The position numbers were made by a program, and so were the translations under genes. The notes under the pieces are model-generated. The model saw nothing but the letters and a program-made list of their open reading frames with translations. It was not told where the DNA came from and searched no databases. Positions 53,449 to 61,655 of a stretch of DNA of 64,000 nucleotides are shown piece by piece. Location of the stretch: NCBI GenBank assembly GCA_004293915.1, contig RDZG01000063.1:38290-102289 (forward strand). The letters run 5' to 3'. This DNA comes from Bacteroidota bacterium. GTDB taxonomy: Bacteria > Bacteroidota > Bacteroidia > Cytophagales > UBA9547. Position 1 is the stretch's first letter, and each line of letters starts with the position of its first letter.

Positions 53449-53595
53449 GGCATTTTTAGAAATGGATTGCAAATTTACTATTTTTTTTGATAAGCAAATT
53501 TGCTAATATTGCAATCTGATTAAAAAACCAATATTATTCTTCCAAAAGTTCCATTCCGATTTTTTTTAATAAGTATATATATATTAATTTCTGCG

Positions 53596-54771
53596 TTGTT
53601 TTCAAGCATTTATGCCCAAAACGACAACCCACCAGAGCAATCAAACAGAAATTTATCTTCGCAGTATAAATACGATTCGTTAAAAGTAAAAAGAAAAAAC
53701 AGTTTTATAATAGCACCATTGATTACAAACGGACCCGAAACAAGTTGGGCATTTGGTGCTGCAAGTGCTTATATATTTAGAACTGATAAATCAGATACCA
53801 CACTTCGGGCATCAACAATTCCAATGGGAATTTTATATACCCTTAATAATCAGATTATTGGTGGAGTTGGAGCAAATATTTTTTTCCCACGTGAAGAATA
53901 TATTTTTAGGTTTGAAAGTTCATTTAGTAAATTCCCAGATAAATTTTGGGGAATAGGAAATAGAACTGATTTTAGAGAAGCTGATTTTGAAAAATACACT
54001 TTTACACAAATTTTTTTAAATCCTCAATTTTATAAAAAAGTTAAAAAGAATTTATTTTTAGGTATTGGATATAATTTTCAAACAGTTTTTGATATAGAAA
54101 CAAATTTACCAAGAAAAGCTTTAAACAACTCTATACTGCCTGAAAGTTACTTTTTAAAAGACAATGTTGTAGGAATTGCAAATAACAAATATGATAACTA
54201 TTTGACATCTGGAGTAGAGGTAATTTTTAATTTTGATTCTAGAAATAATGCTTATGTTCCTACAAAAGGAGAGTTGGTTCGATTGCGTTTTTCGCAATTT
54301 TATAAAGCTATAGGTAGTGATTTTAATTTTGTTTTTTTTGAAGTTGATTTTCGTAAATTTTTTAAAGTTGGAGCTAAATCTACGTTTGGTATAAATTCTT
54401 ATATGATGTTTACGTTTGGTGATGTTCCTTTCAGAAATTTACCTACTTTGGGTGGACGAAATTATATGCGTGGATATTACGATGGCAGATTTAGAGATCA
54501 AAAATACTTCAGTTTTCAAGGAGAATATCGTTTCCCCATTTGGTGGCGATTTAGTGGTGTAGGATTTTTAGGATTTGGTAGAGTTGCCAAAAACATGGAA
54601 GATTTTGTGTTTGATGGCAAAAAATTATCATTAGATGGTTTTAAAATTTCATTTGGTGGCGGACTTAGAGTTGCTATTTTACCAAAAGAAAAACTAAATA
54701 TTCGTATCGATTATGGTTTTGGAATAGTTGGTCCTGGTGCACTTTCTATTGTATTAGCAGAAGCTTTTTAA
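53596..54771 (+). CDS. Omp85/BamA-type surface antigen barrel, start codon unclear
   Basis: A C-terminal Omp85-like barrel: NFDSRNNAYVPTKGELVRLR near residue 210, then FRNLPTLGGRNYMRGYYDGRF (the conserved RGY loop) and GFGLGRVA-like strands, ending IVLAEAF with a terminal phenylalanine. There are no POTRA domains. The first canonical start, TTG at 53596, falls inside the signal peptide: in-frame codons upstream to 53524 encode FRFFLISIYILISALFSSIYAQ as a split but clear signal core, with no ATG, GTG or TTG ahead of it. Either an ATT codon is used (53533 or 53536) or the sequence has a small error. Role inferred: outer-membrane barrel protein. Confidence 0.8.
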   Translation: MFSSIYAQNDNPPEQSNRNLSSQYKYDSLKVKRKNSFIIAPLITNGPETSWAFGAASAYIFRTDKSDTTLRASTIPMGILYTLNNQIIGGVGANIFFPREEYIFRFESSFSKFPDKFWGIGNRTDFREADFEKYTFTQIFLNPQFYKKVKKNLFLGIGYNFQTVFDIETNLPRKALNNSILPESYFLKDNVVGIANNKYDNYLTSGVEVIFNFDSRNNAYVPTKGELVRLRFSQFYKAIGSDFNFVFFEVDFRKFFKVGAKSTFGINSYMMFTFGDVPFRNLPTLGGRNYMRGYYDGRFRDQKYFSFQGEYRFPIWWRFSGVGFLGFGRVAKNMEDFVFDGKKLSLDGFKISFGGGLRVAILPKEKLNIRIDYGFGIVGPGALSIVLAEAF

Positions 54772-54789
54772 TAATCAACCATTTTTTTC

Positions 54790-54797
54790 TACCTTTG
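54790..54797 (+). promoter_or_regulatory. Candidate -7 element of gpmI
   Basis: TACCTTTG matches TAnnTTTG and lies 24 bp before the gpmI ATG. No TTTG was found at the expected distance upstream, so only the -7 half is supported. Confidence 0.4.
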
Positions 54798-54821
54798 TAA
54801 AAAGTTAATTAACAAGAAATT

Positions 54822-56324
54822 ATGTCTAAAAAAGTTCTTCTCGTAATATTAGATGGTTGGGGAATAGCCAAAAATCCTAAAGTTTCGGCAATTGATGCTG
54901 CCAATACACCATTCATTGATTCTCTTTATGAAAAATATCCGCATAGCAAGTTAGTTACATTTGGTTTGCAAGTTGGTTTGCCCGAAGGACAAATGGGAAA
55001 TTCGGAAGTTGGACACATGAATATTGGTGCGGGAAGAGTTGTATATCAAGATTTTACACGCATTAATTTAGCTGTTTCAGAAAAAACATTAAACAAAGAA
55101 AAAGAACTTTTAGCAGCCATTGAATATGCAAAAAAGAACAACAAAAAAATTCATCTTTTAGGATTAATTTCTGATGGTGGTGTACATTCGCACATCGACC
55201 ATGTGAAAGCTTTAACATCTATTTGCAAAGAAAATAATGCCGAAAACGTTTTTATTCATGCTTTTATGGATGGCAGAGATACAGATCCTAAAGGTGGAAA
55301 AGCCTATTTGGCTGATGTAGAATCGCATTTAAAAAAATCTACTGGCAAAATTGCTACTATCATTGGTAGGTATTATGCAATGGATAGAGACAATCGTTGG
55401 GAGCGAGTAAAATTAGCTTACGATTTGATGGTTAAAGGCACCGGAACTTTTGCAACCAAAGGACAAGAAGCTTTGCAAAATTCATATAATGAAAACATTA
55501 CTGATGAGTTTATAAAACCAATAGTTTTAGAAAAAAATGGATTAATAGATAAAGGAGATGTTGTGATTTCTTTTAACTATCGCACAGATAGAGGCAGAGA
55601 AATAACTTTGGCACTTTGCCAAAAAGATTTTCCAGAACAAGACATGAAAGCCCTTGATTTATACTATGTTACAATGACAAATTACGATGCCACATTCAAA
55701 AATGTACACGTAATTTTTGATAAAGATAATTTAGAGAATACGTTAGGCGAAGTAGTGAGCAAAGCTGGAAAAAAACAAATTCGCATTGCCGAAACCGAAA
55801 AATATCCACACGTAACTTTCTTTTTTTCTGGGGGTAGAGAAGCTGCTTTTGATGGCGAAAAACGTTTATTGTGTCCTTCACCGAAAGTGGCAACTTATGA
55901 TTTGCAACCCGAAATGAGTGCTTTTGATATTAGAGATGCCATAGTGCCAGAACTAAAATCAAAATCAGCCGATTTTATATGTTTAAATTTTGCCAATGCC
56001 GATATGGTTGGACATACAGGCGATTTTCAAGCTGCTGTAAAAGCCTGCGAAGCCACCGACCAAGCCAACCAAGCAGTAACAACAGCTGCTATTGAAAATG
56101 GTTATACTGTAATTGTGATTGCTGATCATGGCAATTCAGATATTATGATTAACGAAGATGGAAGTCCAAACACGGCACATACCACAAATTTAGTTCCTTG
56201 TATTTTGGTTGATAACGACTTAAAAACCATAAAAGATGGAAAATTAGGCGATTTGGCACCAACTATTTTAAAATTAATGGATATTGCCGTTCCAAAAGAA
56301 ATGACTGGAGTAAGTTTGGTTTAA
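54822..56324 (+). CDS. gpmI: 2,3-bisphosphoglycerate-independent phosphoglycerate mutase
   Basis: Interconverts 3- and 2-phosphoglycerate using two metal ions. 500 residues, near the family norm. LLVILDGWGIA at the N-terminus carries the first metal aspartate; the phosphoserine is S61 in MGNSEVGHMNIGAG; DGRDTDP and the C-terminal IADHGNSD and NTAHTTN metal motifs are all present. It is monocistronic as far as can be seen. Confidence 0.97.
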   Translation: MSKKVLLVILDGWGIAKNPKVSAIDAANTPFIDSLYEKYPHSKLVTFGLQVGLPEGQMGNSEVGHMNIGAGRVVYQDFTRINLAVSEKTLNKEKELLAAIEYAKKNNKKIHLLGLISDGGVHSHIDHVKALTSICKENNAENVFIHAFMDGRDTDPKGGKAYLADVESHLKKSTGKIATIIGRYYAMDRDNRWERVKLAYDLMVKGTGTFATKGQEALQNSYNENITDEFIKPIVLEKNGLIDKGDVVISFNYRTDRGREITLALCQKDFPEQDMKALDLYYVTMTNYDATFKNVHVIFDKDNLENTLGEVVSKAGKKQIRIAETEKYPHVTFFFSGGREAAFDGEKRLLCPSPKVATYDLQPEMSAFDIRDAIVPELKSKSADFICLNFANADMVGHTGDFQAAVKACEATDQANQAVTTAAIENGYTVIVIADHGNSDIMINEDGSPNTAHTTNLVPCILVDNDLKTIKDGKLGDLAPTILKLMDIAVPKEMTGVSLV

Positions 56325-56413
56325 GAAAAATGGTTTTGGAAATTGTACAAAAAGTTTTTTTAATTATTATCCGAAGTTAATTTCACCTTTTTGCACAATA
56401 ATTATTATTACAC

Positions 56414-57022
56414 ATGAAAAATATATTAACATTATTAAGTGCAATATTATTTTTTAAATGTTCAAATAATGAAGTATGTCATAGTAAAATAAATCATTTG
56501 CCTAAATATGGAAATTTTAAAAAGTGTAAAAATCAATTAATAGCAGATAGCCTATTCCTTGAAAGTTGCCAAAATTCTTTTAGCGATAAAAGAGAAGCTT
56601 CAAATTATTATGCTCAAAAAGGGTGGGATTATTTTTATTCACAAAAATATGATACCGCTATGTTTCGTTTTAATCAGGCATGGCTTTTAGACAGCTTAAA
56701 TTTTATACCTTATTGGGGTTTCGCAAATCTTTCAGGAAATAAAAAAGATTTCAAAGGGGCTATATTTTATCATAATGTCGCACTAAAACTTGAAAAAAAC
56801 AATAAAAACCTATGGCTAGATGCTGCAAATAGCTATATGTATTATTTTGAAGTAACTAAAAGTTTAAATTTAACTGATACTGCAATAAATTACACAAGAA
56901 AGGCATTAGAATTAAATCCAAATGATTCAATAAGTATTTATAAATTGGCACAATTGTTTGAATATATAAATTTTAAAGATAGTTCAGTTAAGTATTTTGA
57001 CAAGATTAAATTATTAAAATAA
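56414..57022 (+). CDS. TPR-containing lipoprotein
   Basis: 202 residues. The signal MKNILTLLSAILFFKC makes C16 the lipid anchor. From about residue 63 there are TPR units (NYYAQKGWDYFYSQKYDTAMF, AIFYHNVALKLEKNNKNLW, AINYTRKALELNPNDSISIYK), the last with the standard ALELNPND turn. Function unknown; such proteins scaffold envelope complexes. It stands alone between gpmI and the MNT/HEPN pair. The 123 bp after it are AT-rich and I see nothing in them. Confidence 0.78.
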   Translation: MKNILTLLSAILFFKCSNNEVCHSKINHLPKYGNFKKCKNQLIADSLFLESCQNSFSDKREASNYYAQKGWDYFYSQKYDTAMFRFNQAWLLDSLNFIPYWGFANLSGNKKDFKGAIFYHNVALKLEKNNKNLWLDAANSYMYYFEVTKSLNLTDTAINYTRKALELNPNDSISIYKLAQLFEYINFKDSSVKYFDKIKLLK

Positions 57023-57145
57023 CAACAATTTAACAGCTAAATACCCCAAATTTATAACTTGGCTTTTTTATAAAATAGAATTATTTTGTAAATTGCATTA
57101 AAATAATCGGTTATAAAATTTTACAAGTTTTTTGAATTATAAAAC

Positions 57146-57457
57146 ATGATACACGATTCAATAAAACCATATTTGCCTAAAGTAATTGAGCTTTTTAAGT
57201 TGCATAAAATCACAAATGCGTATCTTTTTGGCTCTGTTTTGACCGAAAAATTTGATGAAAAAAGTGATATTGATTTTTTAGTTAACATTTTGCCTGATTT
57301 AGATCCTGTAGAAACTGGTGGACATTTGTGGGATTTAATTTATGAATTGGAGAGTCTATTTAATAGAAAAATAGATGTTTTAACCGAAAAGTCCTTAAAA
57401 AATCCTTATTTAATAAAGGAATTGAACGAAACCAAAGTACTAATCTATGCAAAATGA
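57146..57457 (+). CDS. MntA-like nucleotidyltransferase antitoxin
   Basis: 103 residues. The active site is FGSVLTEKFDEKSDIDFLV, an exact GS-x10-D-x-D, and the third acidic residue is in KIDVLTE, so catalysis should be possible. It pairs with the downstream DUF86 gene, overlapping it by 11 nt. In the characterised MntA/HepT system the transferase adds AMP units to the toxin tyrosine. This pair is of a different subfamily from that at 43636-44338, though gene order and overlap length are the same. Confidence 0.88.
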   Translation: MIHDSIKPYLPKVIELFKLHKITNAYLFGSVLTEKFDEKSDIDFLVNILPDLDPVETGGHLWDLIYELESLFNRKIDVLTEKSLKNPYLIKELNETKVLIYAK

Positions 57458-57782
57458 TAAAAAAAAGTTACTTTCAGATATCATCAATTGTTTAGGAAAT
57501 ATTGAAAATTATTTAGGGAAAAGCAAAAAGTTTTCAGATTATAATGATAGTTTAATGCTGCAAGATGCAATTGAAAGAAATCTTTTCACTATAGGTGAAG
57601 CAATGAATGTTTTACTAAAACAAGATTCGCAAATTCCAATTTCATTTGCGAGAAGAATTGTTGATACTCGAAATAGATTAACTCACGGCTACGATGAAAT
57701 TGATAACACTCAAATTTGGAATATTATCATCAATCACTTGCCGCTTTTGCGAAAAGAAGTAAGCGATTTGCTAAATGCTTAA
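57447..57782 (+). CDS. HepT-like HEPN/DUF86 toxin
   Basis: 111 residues, helical. The HEPN motif R-x4-H-x-Y is RNRLTHGY, followed by DEID, as in DUF86/HepT RNases, and the earlier ERNLFTIGEAMNVLL helix is typical. Predicted RNase toxin neutralised by the overlapping MntA-like gene. It ends convergently with tilS, whose stop overlaps it by 4 nt; tilS is a tRNA-modifying enzyme, but the orientation argues against co-regulation. Confidence 0.88.
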   Translation: MQNDKKKLLSDIINCLGNIENYLGKSKKFSDYNDSLMLQDAIERNLFTIGEAMNVLLKQDSQIPISFARRIVDTRNRLTHGYDEIDNTQIWNIIINHLPLLRKEVSDLLNA

Positions 57783-59089
57783 ACCAGACTTATTTTAGTA
57801 ATATACTCATTATCAGCTATTATTTTGAATTTTTCTGAAAAAGCATAGCCCAAAATCCAAATAATTTCTAAATCGTTTACCAAAACCAAAATAGTATCTT
57901 TTTCTGATAATGGAACTTTGGCATCGACCAAAATATCACTAACATTTTTTCGTCCTTTCATACCAAAAGGTTGAATAGTATCTCCATTTTTCCATTTACG
58001 AAGTGCGAGCGGGAATTTGAGTTTTTTTTCGTCTAAGTAAACACAATGATGATTTCTTTCAGGAATAAAATCTGATCTTGAAATTCGTTGAAAAACTAAA
58101 AGTCCATTTGGCAAAACAAGATTTGTATTAAAATCTTGAATGAAAATAGTTTCAAAATTTAGTATAGTTTTTTTTGTAATAATATATTTTTTTCTATCTA
58201 TAACAAGTTTATAATCAGAAGAATAAAACACATTTCCTATTTTATCAAATGTTAAAATTTGTTTTGTTTGTTGGTAATTAAATCCAAAAATTTCAATGAT
58301 TGAATATAACACAAATGCATTGTGATTTTTAGAAGCTAAAATATCGATTTCAGTATTTTCAATTTTATGAGTTACATATTTTTGTTTGAAATCTGTAATA
58401 AAATCAGCATAAATTATCTCAATCGCATTTACTTTTTCGATTGTTTGTTCAATCGTATTTTCTATGTTTGGATTTATTTTTTTGAGTTGCGGAATTACCT
58501 CATGTCGAACCAAATTTCGATAATATTTTGTACTTAAATTTGAGCTATCTTCTTGATATTCAATATTATTTTCAGAAGCATAATTTTTTATTTCTTCCCT
58601 AGTTGCAAAAAGTAATGGACGAATAATCTTGTTTTGATTCGCTTTAATTCCATGAAACCCCGAAATACCAGTTCCACGTGTAAAATTTAAAATTGAAGTT
58701 TCTAAAATATCGTTTTTGTGATGTGCAGTAGCAATAAAATCAAAATTATTTTCAACTAAAAGCAATTGAAACCAATTGTAACGCAATTTTCGAGCCAACA
58801 TTTGTGTTGATTCGTTCGAATTTGCAACCAACGTTTGGGTTTCAAATTGCTTAGTAAAAAATGGTAAATTGTTTTTTAATGCTAATTGGCTTACAAAACG
58901 CTCGTTTTCATCGCTTTCATCGCCACGAAGTTTGAAATTGCAATGAGCCAAAGCAAAATTGATTCCAGATTTTAAAAATAAATCTAACACTACGCAAGAA
59001 TCTAAGCCTCCACTAATTGCTAAAATAACTTTAGCATTGGGTTCTATTTTACATTCTTCAAAAATATATTTTTTAAATTTTTCGATCAA
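57779..59089 (-). CDS. tilS: tRNA(Ile)-lysidine synthase
   Basis: Adds lysine to C34 of the CAU-anticodon isoleucine tRNA so that it reads AUA. The PP-loop ATP site SGGLDS is at 26-31, followed by ALAHCNFKLRGDESDENERFV, ATAHHKNDILETSILNFTRGTG, and a C-terminal TilS domain with FGMKGRKNVSDILVDAKVP. 436 residues, full length. Essential in most bacteria, so this gene anchors the region as chromosomal. Confidence 0.96.
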   Translation of the reverse strand: MIEKFKKYIFEECKIEPNAKVILAISGGLDSCVVLDLFLKSGINFALAHCNFKLRGDESDENERFVSQLALKNNLPFFTKQFETQTLVANSNESTQMLARKLRYNWFQLLLVENNFDFIATAHHKNDILETSILNFTRGTGISGFHGIKANQNKIIRPLLFATREEIKNYASENNIEYQEDSSNLSTKYYRNLVRHEVIPQLKKINPNIENTIEQTIEKVNAIEIIYADFITDFKQKYVTHKIENTEIDILASKNHNAFVLYSIIEIFGFNYQQTKQILTFDKIGNVFYSSDYKLVIDRKKYIITKKTILNFETIFIQDFNTNLVLPNGLLVFQRISRSDFIPERNHHCVYLDEKKLKFPLALRKWKNGDTIQPFGMKGRKNVSDILVDAKVPLSEKDTILVLVNDLEIIWILGYAFSEKFKIIADNEYITKISLV

Positions 59090-59172
59090 AACTAAAAATT
59101 TATGTAAAAATAGTCAATCGGAGATAATGGATTGTAAAATTATAAATACCTTTACAAAAAAAAGCCTCAAAA

Positions 59173-59682
59173 TTGAAAATAACAGCCAATAAAGTCGTAA
59201 GTATAACCTATAAATTGTCGATTGACAATAAATTAATCGAAAGCGTTGATGAAAAACAACCACTTTTATTTCTAGTTGGTAATAGCGGTTTACCCGAAAA
59301 ATTTGAAGAAAAAATGGAGGGTTTGGCTCCAAACGATGCGTTTGATTTTGTACTAAGTCCTGCTGAGGCTTTTGGAAATCATCAAGAAGAAGATGTGTTA
59401 AACTTGCCAATCGAAGATTTTTTATCAGAAGATGGTTCGCTGGATACCGAATTTTTTCAGGTTGGAAAGCTAATTCCTTTAACCGATGATCAAGGGCATA
59501 ATCATCGAGCTAAGATTATGGAAATCAGCAAATTAAATGGGTATATGAAATTAGATTTCAATCATCCTTTAGCTGGAAAAACATTACATTTTACGGGCAA
59601 AGTTTTCGAGATTCGTGATGCAAGCAAAGAAGAACTTGAGCATGGACATGCTCATGGACCAGGCGGACATCATCATCACTAG
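59173..59682 (+). CDS. SlyD-like FKBP peptidyl-prolyl isomerase with histidine-rich tail
   Basis: 169 residues, cytoplasmic. It starts with TTG at 59173 (no alternative ATG nearby): MKITANKVVSITYKLSIDNK. The FKBP core is split by an insert-in-flap domain as in SlyD: FLVGNSGLPEKFEEKMEGL, then FDFVLSPAEAFGNHQEEDV, and later LDFNHPLAGKTLHFTGKVFEI. The tail, ELEHGHAHGPGGHHHH, is a metal-binding histidine cluster that in SlyD binds nickel and other metals. Divergent from tilS by 83 bp. Confidence 0.92.
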   Translation: MKITANKVVSITYKLSIDNKLIESVDEKQPLLFLVGNSGLPEKFEEKMEGLAPNDAFDFVLSPAEAFGNHQEEDVLNLPIEDFLSEDGSLDTEFFQVGKLIPLTDDQGHNHRAKIMEISKLNGYMKLDFNHPLAGKTLHFTGKVFEIRDASKEELEHGHAHGPGGHHHH

Positions 59683-59747
59683 AATTAATTCTCAATATTT
59701 ATACTCACTTTTAATAATCAGAAATATTTATAATTTCATAATTACAA

Positions 59748-60926
59748 ATGTATAAAAGCATAAAAAAATACGAATACTTTTTTATATATTTTTTGTGTTT
59801 TTTTTTATTAATATCTAGAGACTTTACAGTTTTTCTAGATCCATCATTTTATGCTGAAGACGGTTCTGTTTTTTATGCTAGAGCATATAATGATGGATTT
59901 TTTACAATTTTTCAGCCTTTTGGTGGTTATTTTCAACTGTTTCAAAACATAATTTCTTATGTTAATGTATGGCTAATTCCTTTGGAATTTGCACCTTTTT
60001 TTAATCTTTTTATTGCTATATCATTGGTTTTTGCAACTATCAGTATTATTCTTTTTGGTAATTTCTGTTTTACTATTTCAAAAACCAATAAAAATATTTT
60101 AATCATATTAGTTACACTATTAAATCAAGCCTTTATATTTTCTACTACAAATTCACACTTTAATTTAGCAATTATTAGTTTGTTTATTTTACTTCAAAAA
60201 AATATTAATAACAGAAAGTTATTTATTTTGTCGTGTGTTATGATTTTTATTGCTGGCTTATCTGGCGTTCAAAGTTGTATGTTATTACCTTTTTTTATTT
60301 TTGTGTATTACAAAACAAAAAATAAACAACAATTGCAATTTGCAATTATCTTATTTATTTGCAGTTTGATACAATTCTATTTTGTTATTGAAGCATTGCA
60401 AATTTCTATATCAACTAGAATTGGAACTGAGAAAGATTTTAATGCGGCATTTTTTAGATGGTTTATAGGATTTTTAACTGGAAACTTTATAGGTTCTGGC
60501 TATTTTGAATGGTGTAATAGGATACTTACCATTTTATGTTGCTTACTTTTTTTGGTAATTATTTATAAAAATAAAGACGAAATAATTATACCACTGCTTG
60601 GTGTTATTTGTTTATTTATTTCAATATGCAGTTTTGTGATGTCGCTTGGTATGTGGGGAGGTGATAGGTATTTTATGTTATCAAATACTTGTTTTGTATT
60701 AATGATTTGTATAGATAAAAAAATTTTAAAACCGATTCACAAAACACAAATCTTAAGCATTTTGATGTGTGGCATTATTATGTATTTTAGCTTGAGCAGA
60801 TACGGAAGAGATATTAGTTGGAAAAACGAAGTAGCCAATTGGCAGTCAGGTACTACAGAAACTTTAAGAATTTACCCACATGGCTGGAATGTTGTTTTAA
60901 AACATAAATCTACATCCCAAGATTAA
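59748..60926 (+). CDS. Polytopic membrane protein, possible GT-C glycosyltransferase
   Basis: 392 residues with about nine hydrophobic helices. After the first helix the loop carries DPSFYAEDGSVFYARAY; an acidic motif in the first external loop is the hallmark of GT-C glycosyltransferases, which use polyprenyl-phosphate sugars. Later segments (MSLGMWGGDRYFMLSN; a C-terminal soluble tail from about 345) also fit such enzymes. No sugar operon is adjacent, so the assignment is tentative and the substrate unknown. It is convergent with the adenosyltransferase gene, overlapping by 4 nt. Confidence 0.6.
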   Translation: MYKSIKKYEYFFIYFLCFFLLISRDFTVFLDPSFYAEDGSVFYARAYNDGFFTIFQPFGGYFQLFQNIISYVNVWLIPLEFAPFFNLFIAISLVFATISIILFGNFCFTISKTNKNILIILVTLLNQAFIFSTTNSHFNLAIISLFILLQKNINNRKLFILSCVMIFIAGLSGVQSCMLLPFFIFVYYKTKNKQQLQFAIILFICSLIQFYFVIEALQISISTRIGTEKDFNAAFFRWFIGFLTGNFIGSGYFEWCNRILTILCCLLFLVIIYKNKDEIIIPLLGVICLFISICSFVMSLGMWGGDRYFMLSNTCFVLMICIDKKILKPIHKTQILSILMCGIIMYFSLSRYGRDISWKNEVANWQSGTTETLRIYPHGWNVVLKHKSTSQD

Positions 60927-61477
60927 AGCTTCTTTCTCGGACACCAAGCTATTTCTTCTACACCTAAATTTAAACTCATTTCCCTACAAAGTGTAAAAAG
61001 ATAGTCGGAAAGTCTGTTGAGATATTTTATAATATGTTCCTCAACTTCTTGGGTTTCAGCCATTCGCACCACGGTTCGTTCGGCTCTACGGCAAACTGTG
61101 CGAGCAATGTGTGCAAAAGAAACTTCTTTATGCCCACCTGGCAAAATAAAATAACGAATAGGTTGTAGTTTTTCGTTCATTTTATCAATTTCGTTTTCAA
61201 GCATTGTAATATCTTCGTCATACAAAGGAGGCATTTTAGCAAAAGTTGATTCGCCATCCACCATCACATTTGCACCAATATTAAAAAGCATGGTTGAAAT
61301 TTCTCTCAAAACAGGCACATGATGTTCGTTTATAGTATAATCTGCCAAAAGTCCAATCCAAGCATTGAGTTCGTCAATATTTCCGCAAGCTTCAATTTTG
61401 ATGTCAGATTTTGACAAAATAGTGCCTCCCATCATAATCGAAGTACCCTTGTCGCCTGTTTTTGTATAAATTTTCAT
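60923..61477 (-). CDS. Cob(I)alamin adenosyltransferase (PduO type)
   Basis: Transfers the adenosyl group of ATP to cob(I)alamin to make coenzyme B12. 184 residues with the N-terminal MKIYTKTGDKGTSIMMGG (ATP binding), EACGNIDELNAWIG, and the C-terminal LPGGHKEVSFAHIARTVCRRAERTVV signature containing the catalytic arginine. It is the PduO-type rather than the CobA type. Divergent from sufB by 178 bp. Confidence 0.95.
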   Translation of the reverse strand: MKIYTKTGDKGTSIMMGGTILSKSDIKIEACGNIDELNAWIGLLADYTINEHHVPVLREISTMLFNIGANVMVDGESTFAKMPPLYDEDITMLENEIDKMNEKLQPIRYFILPGGHKEVSFAHIARTVCRRAERTVVRMAETQEVEEHIIKYLNRLSDYLFTLCREMSLNLGVEEIAWCPRKKL

Positions 61478-61609
61478 TCTTAATTTTTAATCTAAAATTA
61501 TTTTGTAAGTTACTGAATATTAAAATGTTATAACTAGTATATTTCGTTTTTTAATGAAATTTTTAAAAAATATTATTGTAGTTAAAACTTTTCTTGACTA
61601 GAAATGTTG

Positions 61610-61617
61610 TAAATTTG
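61610..61617 (+). promoter_or_regulatory. Candidate -7 element of sufB
   Basis: TAAATTTG fits TAnnTTTG and lies 38 bp before the sufB ATG. A TTG 13 bp upstream is closer than the usual spacing. The 178-bp divergent gap otherwise shows no inverted repeat that I would call an operator. Confidence 0.4.
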
Positions 61618-61655
61618 CGTAATTATATTTAGATTTATTCTAAAGTATCAAAAAT

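Noticed and set aside
44024..57457. Four 11-nt gene overlaps (44024-44034, 49576-49586, 50327-50337, 57447-57457) as a special signal
   Set aside because: Overlaps of 1, 4, 8 and 11 nt are the commonest same-strand overlaps in bacteria; apart from the two HEPN/MNT pairs the genes are unrelated.
59748..60926. Polytopic protein considered as O-antigen polymerase or flippase
   Set aside because: The acidic AED motif after helix one fits GT-C enzymes better, and no capsule genes are nearby.
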